Shown here in pieces: positions 45,429 to 54,884 of a DNA stretch of 64,000 nt; position 1 is the first letter of the stretch; every line of letters starts with the position of its first letter. Both the position numbers and the translations under genes were made by a program. Under the pieces are notes generated by a model that was not told the origin of the DNA, did not search any database, and saw nothing but the letters and a program-made list of their open reading frames with translations. Where the stretch lies: assembly GCA_001442925.1 (NCBI GenBank), contig LDXX01000001.1:62001-126000 (forward strand), in the 5' to 3' direction. Source of the DNA: Candidatus Kryptonium thompsonii. Its GTDB lineage: Bacteria > Bacteroidota > Ignavibacteria > Kryptoniales > Kryptoniaceae.

Positions 45429-46892
45429 TTATAAAAACATCATCGCCGAAATTATTAACCCAACTGTTGCAAGGCTCCACATGTATGGGAATGTTTTTCT
45501 TAAAATTTGGTTCACATCGATTTTTAACTCATTCGCTATCCAAACATTATGTGTATTAGTGGGGTCGCAAACACCTTGGATCTGCCCGACGGAAAGCAAC
45601 AATCCCATAACTGAAGCTGGTGGAAGTGTTCCCACAGGCGATGAAATAAGCGTTGCGATTCCATAGCCCAATCCCCAAACATTTAAAGGTCCACGATAAA
45701 GTGCCAATGGGCTTAACAATGAAAAAACCGCTACGTATAAGACAGGTGAACTTGGAACTATCGCCTTAAATAAAGGTTTCAGTTGCGCATACACCTTCCA
45801 CTCTCCATGTCCCCAACCAGACGGACCTAAAATTGCGTTAAGGAGCATGCCAATCCCAATCATTAGCGCAACTGCAGGAATTACGCTACTTCCACCTTCT
45901 ATAATTGATTGCATAAGCAAATTTAAACTGCCCTTTCTAAATGTCGTGATAAAACCGTAAAATAAACCAGCAACAAAGGCAAAAATGAAATATTTGCTTC
46001 CAAGCGCAAAAACTATAACCAGCGGCACAATCGGCGTTAACAAAGCATACCATCTTAACTGTCCCAAATGTGAAGGAGATATTGCATTAAAGATAAACTT
46101 GATAAAAAGATAACTTAGAAAAAGGATTAATAAAATTTCCCCGATCAACTTAAAGATATTCTTTAAGTTATCTGGAAATAACCTTTCAACCTTACCCAAT
46201 GTTAAAAAAATAAGAAAAAATGCTATAAGCAGAGCAAGGGTTAAGAGAAATTTAAAGTTTAAGATAAACTTAAAACTTTTAATTATCCTGTCCCTTTTCA
46301 ATTCAACAATGATAAAAGCGATGGCAACCGCCAAAGACACAAAGAAAAGATAAAGTGCAAAAGTTCGAACCGTTTCAAACTGGACATTTAAAATGTTGAT
46401 ATACAATGCCCAGTTTTGCGCATTTAAAATTCCACCTATACTTAACCCAATTAAAAAGACCCCAGCGATTATTCCAGGGCTTATTCCAACGGAGCTCATA
46501 ATAGGGAGCACGATTGTTCCAACCATAACTATTGCCCCAAGTCCTCCAAGGGTTGTGAATAAAATTGAAGTCAAAATTAAGATAATTAAACTCACATAAA
46601 AAGGGTTATCACCCGCAAGTTCCGCCCCCTTTCTTATAAAGCTTTCAGCAATTCCAGATTTCTGCATGAAAATACTTAGCATGCCACCGAAAATCGTAAT
46701 CGTATATGCTTGATGTAATCTGAAAGCGCCTTCTCCAATCACATAAACAAGTATATCATCTAACGGGATGCCACCGATCAAGGCTATAAAAAACGCCATT
46801 AGTGGGAGAGCAATAAGCGCAGGGATAACACGCAAGAACATAAGCAAAGCCATTACAATGAAAACTATTACTATCCCAGCAATTGTTAACAT
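45429..46892 (-). CDS. ion-transporter-superfamily permease (citrate/gluconate-type), substrate unknown
   Basis: A 487-residue inner-membrane protein with twelve or more hydrophobic segments, including VMVGTIVLPIMSSVGISPG and the Gly/Asn-rich ASVMGLLLSVGQIQGVCDPT, as in CitMHS/gluconate-type secondary carriers. An organic acid substrate is likely. It comes just before the frameshifted gene and HyuA, so it could import the HyuA substrate (for example a cyclic amide or its product). That link is inference from gene order. Confidence 0.75.
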   Translation of the reverse strand: MLTIAGIVIVFIVMALLMFLRVIPALIALPLMAFFIALIGGIPLDDILVYVIGEGAFRLHQAYTITIFGGMLSIFMQKSGIAESFIRKGAELAGDNPFYVSLIILILTSILFTTLGGLGAIVMVGTIVLPIMSSVGISPGIIAGVFLIGLSIGGILNAQNWALYINILNVQFETVRTFALYLFFVSLAVAIAFIIVELKRDRIIKSFKFILNFKFLLTLALLIAFFLIFLTLGKVERLFPDNLKNIFKLIGEILLILFLSYLFIKFIFNAISPSHLGQLRWYALLTPIVPLVIVFALGSKYFIFAFVAGLFYGFITTFRKGSLNLLMQSIIEGGSSVIPAVALMIGIGMLLNAILGPSGWGHGEWKVYAQLKPLFKAIVPSSPVLYVAVFSLLSPLALYRGPLNVWGLGYGIATLISSPVGTLPPASVMGLLLSVGQIQGVCDPTNTHNVWIANELKIDVNQILRKTFPYMWSLATVGLIISAMMFL

Positions 46893-46895
46893 CGT

Positions 46896-47891
46896 TCAAT
46901 CCTTTTTATTTTTCAAAAATGCTTTAAGCTCATTCGCATCTAAAACCGTAAATTTATCTCCTGATTTCAATTTAAACCCTCTTAGAAACTCTTCAGCGCT
47001 AAGTTTTCTCTTCCCTTCGATTTGTAGTTCAAGTATTTGAACTAAATTTAAATCAGTGCATACAGCATATATTTTATCCCTTCTCTCTGAAACTAAAATT
47101 TCCCCAGGCTCAGCGTCATTAATTTCAACATCGATTGATGATGGCAGTTTCGTTCTATATATTTTCACAAGTTTTCCGTTTAGAAAAGTAAAAGCACATG
47201 GGTTAGGTGAAAGACCTCGAACAAAGTTGTGAACTTGTTGGGCATCTTTTTCACGCCAATTTATCTGGCACATTTCCTTCTTAATTTTGGGAGCAGGAGT
47301 TGCAAGCGAGTCATCCTGGGGAAATGTTTGAACAGAGCCCTTTTCAATTAACTTAACTGTTTCAAGAAGTACCTCGGCGCCAAGCCTTGAAAGTTTATCA
47401 TGAAGTTCACCCGCGGTTTCATCCGGATCTATCGAAATTTTTCTCTGCAAGATTATATTTCCCGTGTCAACTCTTTCATTTATGAAAAATGTTGTGATTC
47501 CAGTTTCTCTCTCACCATTAATTATTGCCCAATTTATGGGTGCAGCGCCACGATACTTGGGTAAAAGAGAAGCGTGGACGTTTACAGTGCCAAGCGGTGG
47601 AAGGGTGAAAACCTCGGGCGGGAGTATTCTAAAGGCAACGACAACGATCAAATCTGGTGATAAATTTTTTAAAGCATCGATGAATTTTTCATCTTTTAAA
47701 TTCTCCGGCTGAATAACTTTCAAGCCATGTTCAAGTGCAAAAATCTTAACTGGCGGAGGCGAAATTTTATAACCCCTACCTTTCGGTTCATCAGGCGCTG
47801 TTACAACCGCTATAATATCATAATTGTTTTTGATAAGGATATCAAGTGAAGGTATAGCAAACTCCGGGGTTCCCATGAAGATAATTTTCAT
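46896..47891 (-). CDS. fmt: methionyl-tRNA formyltransferase
   Basis: Adds a formyl group from 10-formyl-tetrahydrofolate to initiator methionyl-tRNA. The 331-residue protein has the formyltransferase signature HASLLPKYRGAAPINWAI, the folate-binding DTGNIILQ region, and a complete C-terminal OB-like domain starting near NDAEPGE. It stands 26 bp behind def, the classic fmt/def pairing that makes and removes the formyl group. Confidence 0.97.
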   Translation of the reverse strand: MKIIFMGTPEFAIPSLDILIKNNYDIIAVVTAPDEPKGRGYKISPPPVKIFALEHGLKVIQPENLKDEKFIDALKNLSPDLIVVVAFRILPPEVFTLPPLGTVNVHASLLPKYRGAAPINWAIINGERETGITTFFINERVDTGNIILQRKISIDPDETAGELHDKLSRLGAEVLLETVKLIEKGSVQTFPQDDSLATPAPKIKKEMCQINWREKDAQQVHNFVRGLSPNPCAFTFLNGKLVKIYRTKLPSSIDVEINDAEPGEILVSERRDKIYAVCTDLNLVQILELQIEGKRKLSAEEFLRGFKLKSGDKFTVLDANELKAFLKNKKD

Positions 47892-47917
47892 CTGATTAAA
47901 CGAAGTAAATTTTTAAA

Positions 47918-48505
47918 TCAAACATCTTTATCGGATTCAGGTTCTGGATTTATAATCCTCTTTGTCCCTGGCACAACTATGGGATAATGAGTTTTAACCT
48001 CGCCCTTTTTTATTTTCGCAAGCCTTGGTTTAAGTGTTTTTAACCTAACCGGAGACAAGTAATCAATAAAAAACTTCCCATATAAATGGTCAACCTCATG
48101 TTGAACAACCCTCGCAAGAAGTCCCTCGCACTCAATTTCATTTACCTTGAAATCAATGTCTTGATATCTTAAAACAATCTTATCAGGCCTTATTATCTCT
48201 GCCCTTATTCCCGGGATACTTAAACAACCCTCTTCCATAACCTCTTCACCGCTTGAATAAATTATCTCTGGATTTATAATAACCATTTTTTTAAAATCTT
48301 TATACTCCTCATAAACCGAAAGATCAATCACAGCAAAAGAATATGGAATGCCAACCTGTGTAGAAGCAAGTCCAATTCCATCGGCAACCTCCATGGTTTC
48401 AAACATATCCTTTAAAGTTTCAATAAATTTATCATCTATTTTCTCCACCTTTTTAGCCGGTTTTTTAAAAATTGGATCACCATACAAATAAATTGGCAAG
48501 ATCAT
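47918..48505 (-). CDS. def: peptide deformylase
   Basis: Removes the N-formyl group from nascent proteins. All three metal-site motifs are present: GIGLASTQVGI, EEGCLSIPG (Cys ligand) and QHEVDHL (two His and the catalytic Glu). The frame opens at ATG 48517, but this codon overlaps the gltX stop, and a strong GGAGGT lies 4 bases before the ATG at 48505; the second ATG is therefore the start, giving 195 residues. It is followed by fmt. Confidence 0.96.
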   Translation of the reverse strand: MILPIYLYGDPIFKKPAKKVEKIDDKFIETLKDMFETMEVADGIGLASTQVGIPYSFAVIDLSVYEEYKDFKKMVIINPEIIYSSGEEVMEEGCLSIPGIRAEIIRPDKIVLRYQDIDFKVNEIECEGLLARVVQHEVDHLYGKFFIDYLSPVRLKTLKPRLAKIKKGEVKTHYPIVVPGTKRIINPEPESDKDV

Positions 48506-48509
48506 TTTT

Positions 48510-48515
48510 ACCTCC
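48510..48515 (-). promoter_or_regulatory. ribosome-binding site that fixes the def start
   Basis: The minus strand reads GGAGGT here, 4 bases before ATG 48505. It overlaps the alternative ATG at 48517, which would have no ribosome-binding sequence of its own. Confidence 0.75.
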
Positions 48516-48516
48516 A

Positions 48517-49938
48517 TTAGTTTTTTACACTAATCCTATCCAAAGCATTTTTAATTCTCCTTATCGTTGTTTCCTTCCCAAGAACCTCCATTACTTCAAA
48601 AAGCCCAGGACTTATTCTCATGCCGGTAATAGCCAATCTTATCGGATGAATTAAGTCACCTGCTTTGATATTCTTTTCATCAGCAAAACTTCTCAACTCC
48701 CTTTCAATTACTGGTGCGGTGTAATCTTCTATTTTTTCTATTCTACTGACAAATTCACTTAAAATCTCACTGGTTTTATCTTTCCAATATTTTTCAATAC
48801 CTTCCCTATCATAGTCAACCGGATCTTCAAAGAAATATTTCCCAAAAGTTACAAAATCTTCGAGAACTTTAACCCTATCTTTCATTAGCGTTATCACTTT
48901 TAGCAGATATGTATCATCTTCAAATTTATACCCGTGCTTTTCAACAAATGGTTTTACAAGCTTCAAAAGTTCAACATTTTCTTTTCTTCTAATATACTCA
49001 CTGTTCATCCACTCAAGCTTTGCTTGGTCAAATATGGCGCTTTTCTTTTGAATTTTTGTAATGTCGAAAGCATCTATTAACTCCTCAATGCTCATAATTT
49101 CTCTATTATCACCCGGTGACCAACCAAGAAAGCATAGGTAATTAAACATCGCCTCAGGAAGGAAACCTTTATCTCTGTATTCTAAAACCGCAGTTGCCCC
49201 ATGTCTTTTGCTCAACCTTTTTCGGTCAGGACCAAGAATTAATGGGACATGTGCAAAAACGGGAATATCCCAACCAAAAGCTTGGTAAATTAAAATCTGT
49301 TTTGGTGTGTTTGAAATATGATCATCTCCGCGAATTACATGCGTGATTTCCATGTTATGATCATCCACAACGACAGCCATATTATAAACAGGCGTGTTAT
49401 CCGAACGAAGTATAATAAAATCATCAATCTCAGAATTTTTAAACCTTATCTCACCATGAACAACATCAAAAAACACAGTTTCACCATCTGGAACTTTAAA
49501 TCTAATTGTTCGACCTCTTCCCTCTCTTTCGTATTTTAATTTCTCCTCCTCGCTCAGGTAAAGACATTTTCTATCATACTTATATGGAATTCTTTTTTGC
49601 TCCGCTTCCTTTCTTTTCATTTCGAGTTCTTCTTCACTGCAATAGCAAAAATAAGCATGGCCCCTTTTGACAAGTTCATAACATGCAGATACATATTCAT
49701 TTATGTGTTCAGATTGATAGTAGATATCATTGTCCCAGTTAAGCCCAAGCCACTTTAAACCATCAACGATTGATTGAACCATTTCTTCACTTGAACGCTC
49801 TCTGTCTGTATTCTCAATTCGTAAAAAGAAATCACCTTTATTTTTTCTCGAAAATAGCCAGTTGAAAATTGCCGTTCTTGCTCCACCTATGTGAAGGTGT
49901 CCTGTTGGGCTTGGTGCGAATCTTGTTTTTGTTTTCAA
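48517..49938 (-). CDS. gltX: glutamyl-tRNA synthetase
   Basis: Class I synthetase of 473 residues with the HIGH motif in SPTGHLHIGG and the KMSKS equivalent RLSKRHG. The catalytic core and the C-terminal anticodon-binding part are complete. There is no ATG in the expected place; the first codon is TTG at 49938, immediately preceded by a leader element shared with other genes. Because GatC is encoded at 59949, this may be a non-discriminating enzyme that also charges tRNA-Gln, but the sequence alone does not decide this. Confidence 0.96.
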   Translation of the reverse strand: MKTKTRFAPSPTGHLHIGGARTAIFNWLFSRKNKGDFFLRIENTDRERSSEEMVQSIVDGLKWLGLNWDNDIYYQSEHINEYVSACYELVKRGHAYFCYCSEEELEMKRKEAEQKRIPYKYDRKCLYLSEEEKLKYEREGRGRTIRFKVPDGETVFFDVVHGEIRFKNSEIDDFIILRSDNTPVYNMAVVVDDHNMEITHVIRGDDHISNTPKQILIYQAFGWDIPVFAHVPLILGPDRKRLSKRHGATAVLEYRDKGFLPEAMFNYLCFLGWSPGDNREIMSIEELIDAFDITKIQKKSAIFDQAKLEWMNSEYIRRKENVELLKLVKPFVEKHGYKFEDDTYLLKVITLMKDRVKVLEDFVTFGKYFFEDPVDYDREGIEKYWKDKTSEILSEFVSRIEKIEDYTAPVIERELRSFADEKNIKAGDLIHPIRLAITGMRISPGLFEVMEVLGKETTIRRIKNALDRISVKN

Positions 49939-49952
49939 TTTGCAATAACGAA
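49937..49952 (-). repeat. 16-base leader element, copy A (upstream of gltX)
   Basis: TTCGTTATTGCAAATT on the minus strand, ending at the gltX start codon. Copy B (52342-52357) is identical; copies at 59120-59135 and 54866-54881 match at 14 of 16 bases. Confidence 0.45.
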
Positions 49953-49970
49953 TTAATTTTTCTTTTTTAC

Positions 49971-51359
<1,389 letters not shown>

Positions 51360-51372
51360 ATCATACAAAGTT

Positions 51373-52326
51373 TTATTTATAATTCGATGATTCAGCTAAT
51401 GCAGTTAACCATAAAGTCGCAAGTCGAATTGATGCGCGAGTCATTCTATCGTAAACTAAATCTTTTAACTTTCCTGCCATAATTGAATAATATTCCTCAG
51501 AATAAATATATCGCGTTCTACCATCCCTTTTCTCAACTCTGTAAAGCTTCTCAGGAGGAATCAAACTCTTTGCATAATTATCAGCATTCAGTATATCGTT
51601 AATAAATTTATAGCTCTCAAGCACAATTCCAAAGGCAAAATTTACCCTATCACCAACAATCGAGTTCCTTTGTAGTTCATTCTTGAGCCTCTTAATATCA
51701 AATTTTAACTCATCATTTCGCATTAAATATTTTACAAGTTCAGTCTCAAATCTTGAATGAATCCCAGGCTGATTCGTCAACTGGCCATCGTAATTTTCAG
51801 TCACATGCAGAGGTTGATGCGCATCTTCGACATAATGAGCAAGCCACGAGAAATATTTCAGCATCTTTTCTTTATCGTCTTTTGAAATCGAATAAGCCAA
51901 ACTATCAGTAAAATCACTAATTCTCCAGGGGAGAAATCCATTTTTTTGAACCGTCTCGAAACCAAATTTTTCTATCGCCACTTTCTTATCCCTTGGAAGT
52001 TCATTAAAAGGATAGGCACCATACCGATCTATGTCGATGAAATGATTATATTGCTCATCCTTATCTTCACTCCTGACCATATCTGGCTCAATGCACCGTT
52101 CAATGATTATGTTTTTATTTTCGGAGAGAAATTTTTTTAAGAAGTCTAATTTGCTTTGCTCTATCTTATTAAACTTATCGAGGTTTAAAATCAAATCAAT
52201 AGCAACCTCAGTTATTTTTTTATGGCCTTCAAAACCCCAGGGTTGCGCATCTTCAAGCCGTAGGATTAAGAGGACAAGAAAAGCAAGCAAAAATAAAAAG
52301 CGAAATAAGTTCTTTATTTTATTCAT
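51373..52326 (-). CDS. zinc-dependent phospholipase C / P1 nuclease superfamily protein, secreted
   Basis: About 317 residues with a signal peptide ([17 protein letters not shown] then AQPWGFEGH). The mature N-terminal Trp and His (WGFEGHKKI), the HFID segment and [14 protein letters not shown] are the trinuclear zinc-site landmarks of the P1 nuclease/phospholipase C fold. It could hydrolyse phospholipid or nucleic acid in the periplasm. The frame extends to ATG 52362 through the leader repeat; the ATG at 52326 is preferred because it gives a standard signal peptide. Confidence 0.87.
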   Translation of the reverse strand: MNKIKNLFRFLFLLAFLVLLILRLEDAQPWGFEGHKKITEVAIDLILNLDKFNKIEQSKLDFLKKFLSENKNIIIERCIEPDMVRSEDKDEQYNHFIDIDRYGAYPFNELPRDKKVAIEKFGFETVQKNGFLPWRISDFTDSLAYSISKDDKEKMLKYFSWLAHYVEDAHQPLHVTENYDGQLTNQPGIHSRFETELVKYLMRNDELKFDIKRLKNELQRNSIVGDRVNFAFGIVLESYKFINDILNADNYAKSLIPPEKLYRVEKRDGRTRYIYSEEYYSIMAGKLKDLVYDRMTRASIRLATLWLTALAESSNYK

Positions 52327-52341
52327 ATTTTCTTGTTTTTT

Positions 52342-52357
52342 AATTTGCAATAACGAA
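52342..52357 (-). repeat. 16-base leader element, copy B (upstream of the P1 nuclease-like gene)
   Basis: Identical to the element before gltX; on the minus strand it lies 15 bases before the ATG at 52326. Its presence in the 5' leader is a further reason to reject the longer start at 52362. Confidence 0.45.
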
Positions 52358-52374
52358 TACATATAGATGCTAAA

Positions 52375-52398
52375 AAGGTTGCCCCGATGGGCAACCTT
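52375..52398 (-). terminator. perfect 10-bp hairpin terminator behind the small ribosomal protein gene
   Basis: AAGGTTGCCC pairs with GGGCAACCTT around a 4-base loop, followed on the minus strand by TTTT. It lies 9 bases after the stop of the 31-codon gene and ends the sppA-HU-TPR-ribosomal protein unit. Confidence 0.85.
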
Positions 52399-52407
52399 AT
52401 AAAATGA

Positions 52408-52503
52408 TTATCTAATTTTCTTCTTATGCCTCATCTTTCTTCTTCTCTTCTTCCACTTATGCTTGTTCATTTTCTTTTTTCTCTTTTTCCTAAGATTTGG
52501 CAC
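52408..52503 (-). CDS. 31-residue AURKAIP1/COX24-type small ribosomal protein (bS22/mS38-like)
   Basis: The frame encodes 31 residues with 18 Lys or Arg. It starts MPNLRKKRKKKMNKHKWKK and ends with an R-H-K-rich tail, as in the AURKAIP1/COX24 family, whose mitochondrial member mS38 and mycobacterial relative bS22 are small-subunit proteins; the Bacteroidota carry such a gene. The start is GTG at 52503, fixed by GGAGGT (52512-52517) 8 bases upstream. The TPR gene ends 25 bp before it and a strong terminator follows. It is too short for length-filtered gene calling. Confidence 0.8.
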   Translation of the reverse strand: MPNLRKKRKKKMNKHKWKKRRRKMRHKKKIR

Positions 52504-52528
52504 GGGCTTTCACCTCCAATAATTTGTT

Positions 52529-53386
52529 TTAAAATTTATGTTGTTCAAGGATTCGTTTTGCCTTCTGAGCCACTTCTGCTGATGGATTAACATCTATACA
52601 GCGCTGAAAATAATCTCTAGCTTTTTCAACATTTCCAGACGCTAAATTTACTATGCCAAGATTATACAATGCAAGTTGATGCTTCGGCGCATAAGTCAAA
52701 GCTTTTTCCATTTCAGCAATCGCTTCCTCTACACGGCCAATTTCAAATAAACAAATTCCCATATCAACCCTGGCGTCCGGGTCCGATTCATTTTTTTCAA
52801 GATACCTTCTGTAATACTCAACCGCCTGATCAAATATGTGAACATCATGCAAGAGATTTGCCAACCTTAAAGTTGAAGCCATATCATCCGGGTTCGCATT
52901 AACCCTTTGGCGCAACCGCTCAATCTCAGCCATTATCTCAGAATTTGTCTCTGGATGTTGAGGAACATCCGGTTTTGATTTTTCTCTGCGGATCACACCA
53001 TAAGCAATTAACCCAACAAAGGCAATAGCAAGCCCAAGATAAAAAAGTTGATAAAAAGATAATTTAATGCTTTTTCTTTTTTTCCTTGATTTAACCTTTA
53101 CCTCAGGTTGTTTTGGCTTAATGGACTCCAACTCTAGGGGTTTGAACTCAACCTCTGGAGGTGTTACCTTTTCAGCCGAAGTAAAAGTTCCGGTGAGAAC
53201 TGAACCACAACTTACGCAAAACTTGCTACCAGGTTCATTTTCAAAACCACAGACATCGCAAATAATTATTTGCTTTTGTTCACCCGAAGGTTGTTCCATA
53301 TTCAGCAAATTAGCACCACAGTTAAAACAGAATTTTGCGTTTTCAGGCAATACTGTACCACAAACAGGGCAACTTTTTGCGGTCAT
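52529..53386 (-). CDS. zinc-ribbon, single-helix, TPR-repeat protein
   Basis: A 285-residue protein with two N-terminal zinc ribbons (CPVCGTVL...CFNCG and CDVCGFEN...CVSCG), a transmembrane helix at about 112-128, and at least three tetratricopeptide repeats in the C-terminal half (the repeats near DPDARVDMGICLFEIG and HQLALYNLGIVNLASG). This points to a membrane-tethered scaffold. I recognise no specific family. It is 18 bp behind the HU gene. Confidence 0.82.
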   Translation of the reverse strand: MTAKSCPVCGTVLPENAKFCFNCGANLLNMEQPSGEQKQIIICDVCGFENEPGSKFCVSCGSVLTGTFTSAEKVTPPEVEFKPLELESIKPKQPEVKVKSRKKRKSIKLSFYQLFYLGLAIAFVGLIAYGVIRREKSKPDVPQHPETNSEIMAEIERLRQRVNANPDDMASTLRLANLLHDVHIFDQAVEYYRRYLEKNESDPDARVDMGICLFEIGRVEEAIAEMEKALTYAPKHQLALYNLGIVNLASGNVEKARDYFQRCIDVNPSAEVAQKAKRILEQHKF

Positions 53387-53404
53387 AATTTAGCAGAATT
53401 TAAT

Positions 53405-53779
53405 TTATAATGTTTCACCCTCTCCTGAGCCTTGCTGTTCTTCGGCACTTATATCGGACGACTGAGGCTTAAGACCCTTTTCTTCAAGAATCCTATCTCG
53501 CAGGCTTTCAATAACCATCTGTTTAAACTCACGCGTCGGCTTAAAATCCGGAACATACCTATCATCAAGCGGGACTATCTCACCTTTTTTAGGATTTCTG
53601 GCTATCCTTGCTTTTCTTTTCACAACTCTGAAGGTTCCAAATCCCCTTATTTGAACATAATCACCTTTCTTCAACGAATCCATGATAATTGCTAAAGCTC
53701 CATCAATAACCCTTTCTACTTCTTCAACGGTTAAACCAATTTGCTCAGCTAAAATCTTAACAAGTTCTGTTTTCGTCAA
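53405..53779 (-). CDS. HU/IHF family DNA-binding protein
   Basis: A nucleoid protein of 124 residues. The dimerisation helices (MTKTELVKILAEQIGLTVEE) and the DNA-binding arm GFGTFRVVKRKARIARNPKKG with a conserved proline are intact. An acidic tail after residue 95 (EEQQGSGEGET) is longer than in E. coli HU. The first codon is TTG at 53779, with no nearby ATG in frame, and no strong ribosome-binding sequence. It lies 15 bp behind sppA. Confidence 0.93.
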   Translation of the reverse strand: MTKTELVKILAEQIGLTVEEVERVIDGALAIIMDSLKKGDYVQIRGFGTFRVVKRKARIARNPKKGEIVPLDDRYVPDFKPTREFKQMVIESLRDRILEEKGLKPQSSDISAEEQQGSGEGETL

Positions 53780-53794
53780 TTTCTAACCCTGATT

Positions 53795-54712
53795 TTATTT
53801 TAGAATAAATTCACATCTATACTGCAAAACAGGTTGATTTAAAATAAAATTTTTTATCTCTTCAAGATTTTCGATGGTTTTTGATTCAAAAACCAAATCT
53901 AAAATCCCTGGTTTCTTTTTCCTCTCTTTAACAACTTTCGGCTCTCCCTTTATTCCAGCAAGATTTCCTGCAATCTTTATAGCATCTTCAAGAGTTCCAA
54001 GTGTATCAACAAGCCCCATTTCAAAAGCCTGTTTACCTGTGAAAACCCTACCATCCGCTATCTTTAAAACATCATCCCTTTTCATTTTTCTCTCCTCAAC
54101 AACATGGTTCACAAATTGCTCATAAACATCATTTATCACGCTCTGAAAGTATCTTTTTTCTTCATCCGTCAAACCACGATATGGATTCCCCGAATCTTTG
54201 AATTTGCCACTTTTTATTATCTCAAACTCTACACCGACTTTATCAAGCAATTTTTTCAAATTTGGAAATTGAGCTATAACCCCTATGCTCCCTGTTATGG
54301 TTCCCGGATTTGCAACTATCTTGCTTGCTCCAAGAGATACATAATAACCCCCACTTGCTGCAACTGAACCCATCGAGATGACAACAGGCTTTTTTTCTCT
54401 GGCTTTTTTCAACTCCTGATAAATTTCTTCACTTGCTGATACCCCACCTCCGGGCGAATCGACATAAACAACAATAGCTTTAACGGCTGAACTTTTCACA
54501 TACTTTTTAATCTGTTTTACAATATCTTCCGAGTTAATTATCACACCCTTCAACTCAATCAAAGCAACCTTGTCCTTGCCGGCGATTGCCTCATCCTCAA
54601 CTTCAGGCTTCATAGAACTAACAAGCGTAAAAAAACCAAGTGCGACAAACAAAACCGCCAATGAGAGTATTATTCCAATTATTCCAAGAAACCATTTTGC
54701 TTCTTTACTCAT
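53795..54712 (-). CDS. sppA: signal peptide peptidase SppA, 36 kDa type (S49)
   Basis: Membrane-anchored serine protease of 305 residues that degrades cleaved signal peptides. One N-terminal helix (about 8-30) anchors it. The catalytic dyad is Ser120 in MGSVAASGGYY and the lysine of IKSGKFKD (probably Lys172). The single-domain length is that of the short B. subtilis-like SppA. A minus-strand promoter-like sequence is seen upstream at 54745-54773. Confidence 0.95.
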   Translation of the reverse strand: MSKEAKWFLGIIGIILSLAVLFVALGFFTLVSSMKPEVEDEAIAGKDKVALIELKGVIINSEDIVKQIKKYVKSSAVKAIVVYVDSPGGGVSASEEIYQELKKAREKKPVVISMGSVAASGGYYVSLGASKIVANPGTITGSIGVIAQFPNLKKLLDKVGVEFEIIKSGKFKDSGNPYRGLTDEEKRYFQSVINDVYEQFVNHVVEERKMKRDDVLKIADGRVFTGKQAFEMGLVDTLGTLEDAIKIAGNLAGIKGEPKVVKERKKKPGILDLVFESKTIENLEEIKNFILNQPVLQYRCEFILK

Positions 54713-54744
54713 CTCTCAAGCCTATATTAAGTTTTGCTAAGTAA

Positions 54745-54773
54745 ATTTTACAAAAAATTTTATTAAAAACCAA
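54745..54773 (-). promoter_or_regulatory. possible promoter for sppA-HU-TPR
   Basis: On the minus strand TTGGTT (54768-54773) is followed after 17 bases by TAAAAT (54745-54750), 32 bases before the sppA start. Both boxes depart from consensus, so this is a tentative sigma-70-like match. Confidence 0.35.
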
Positions 54774-54818
54774 TTGAAATTGAAGGCATCTTGCTCCCAA
54801 ACTTGCTTGGTTTTTATT

Positions 54819-54846
54819 TTGTGTCGTTGTTTAAAAATTGTATATT
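54819..54846 (+). promoter_or_regulatory. possible promoter for the rsmB-like/polB operon
   Basis: TTGTGT (54819-54824) and TATATT (54841-54846) are spaced by 16 bases, about 40 bases before the ATG at 54885. Tentative. Confidence 0.3.
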
Positions 54847-54865
54847 TTTTTAAACAGTGAATCCC

Positions 54866-54881
54866 AATTTGCATTAACGAT
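54866..54881 (-). repeat. leader element, copy D (14 of 16 bases)
   Basis: On the plus strand AATTTGCATTAACGAT lies 3 bases before the ATG of the rsmB-like gene, so relative to that gene the element is inverted compared with copies A-C. It is 153 bases upstream of sppA in the usual orientation. Confidence 0.3.
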
Positions 54882-54884
54882 TCT

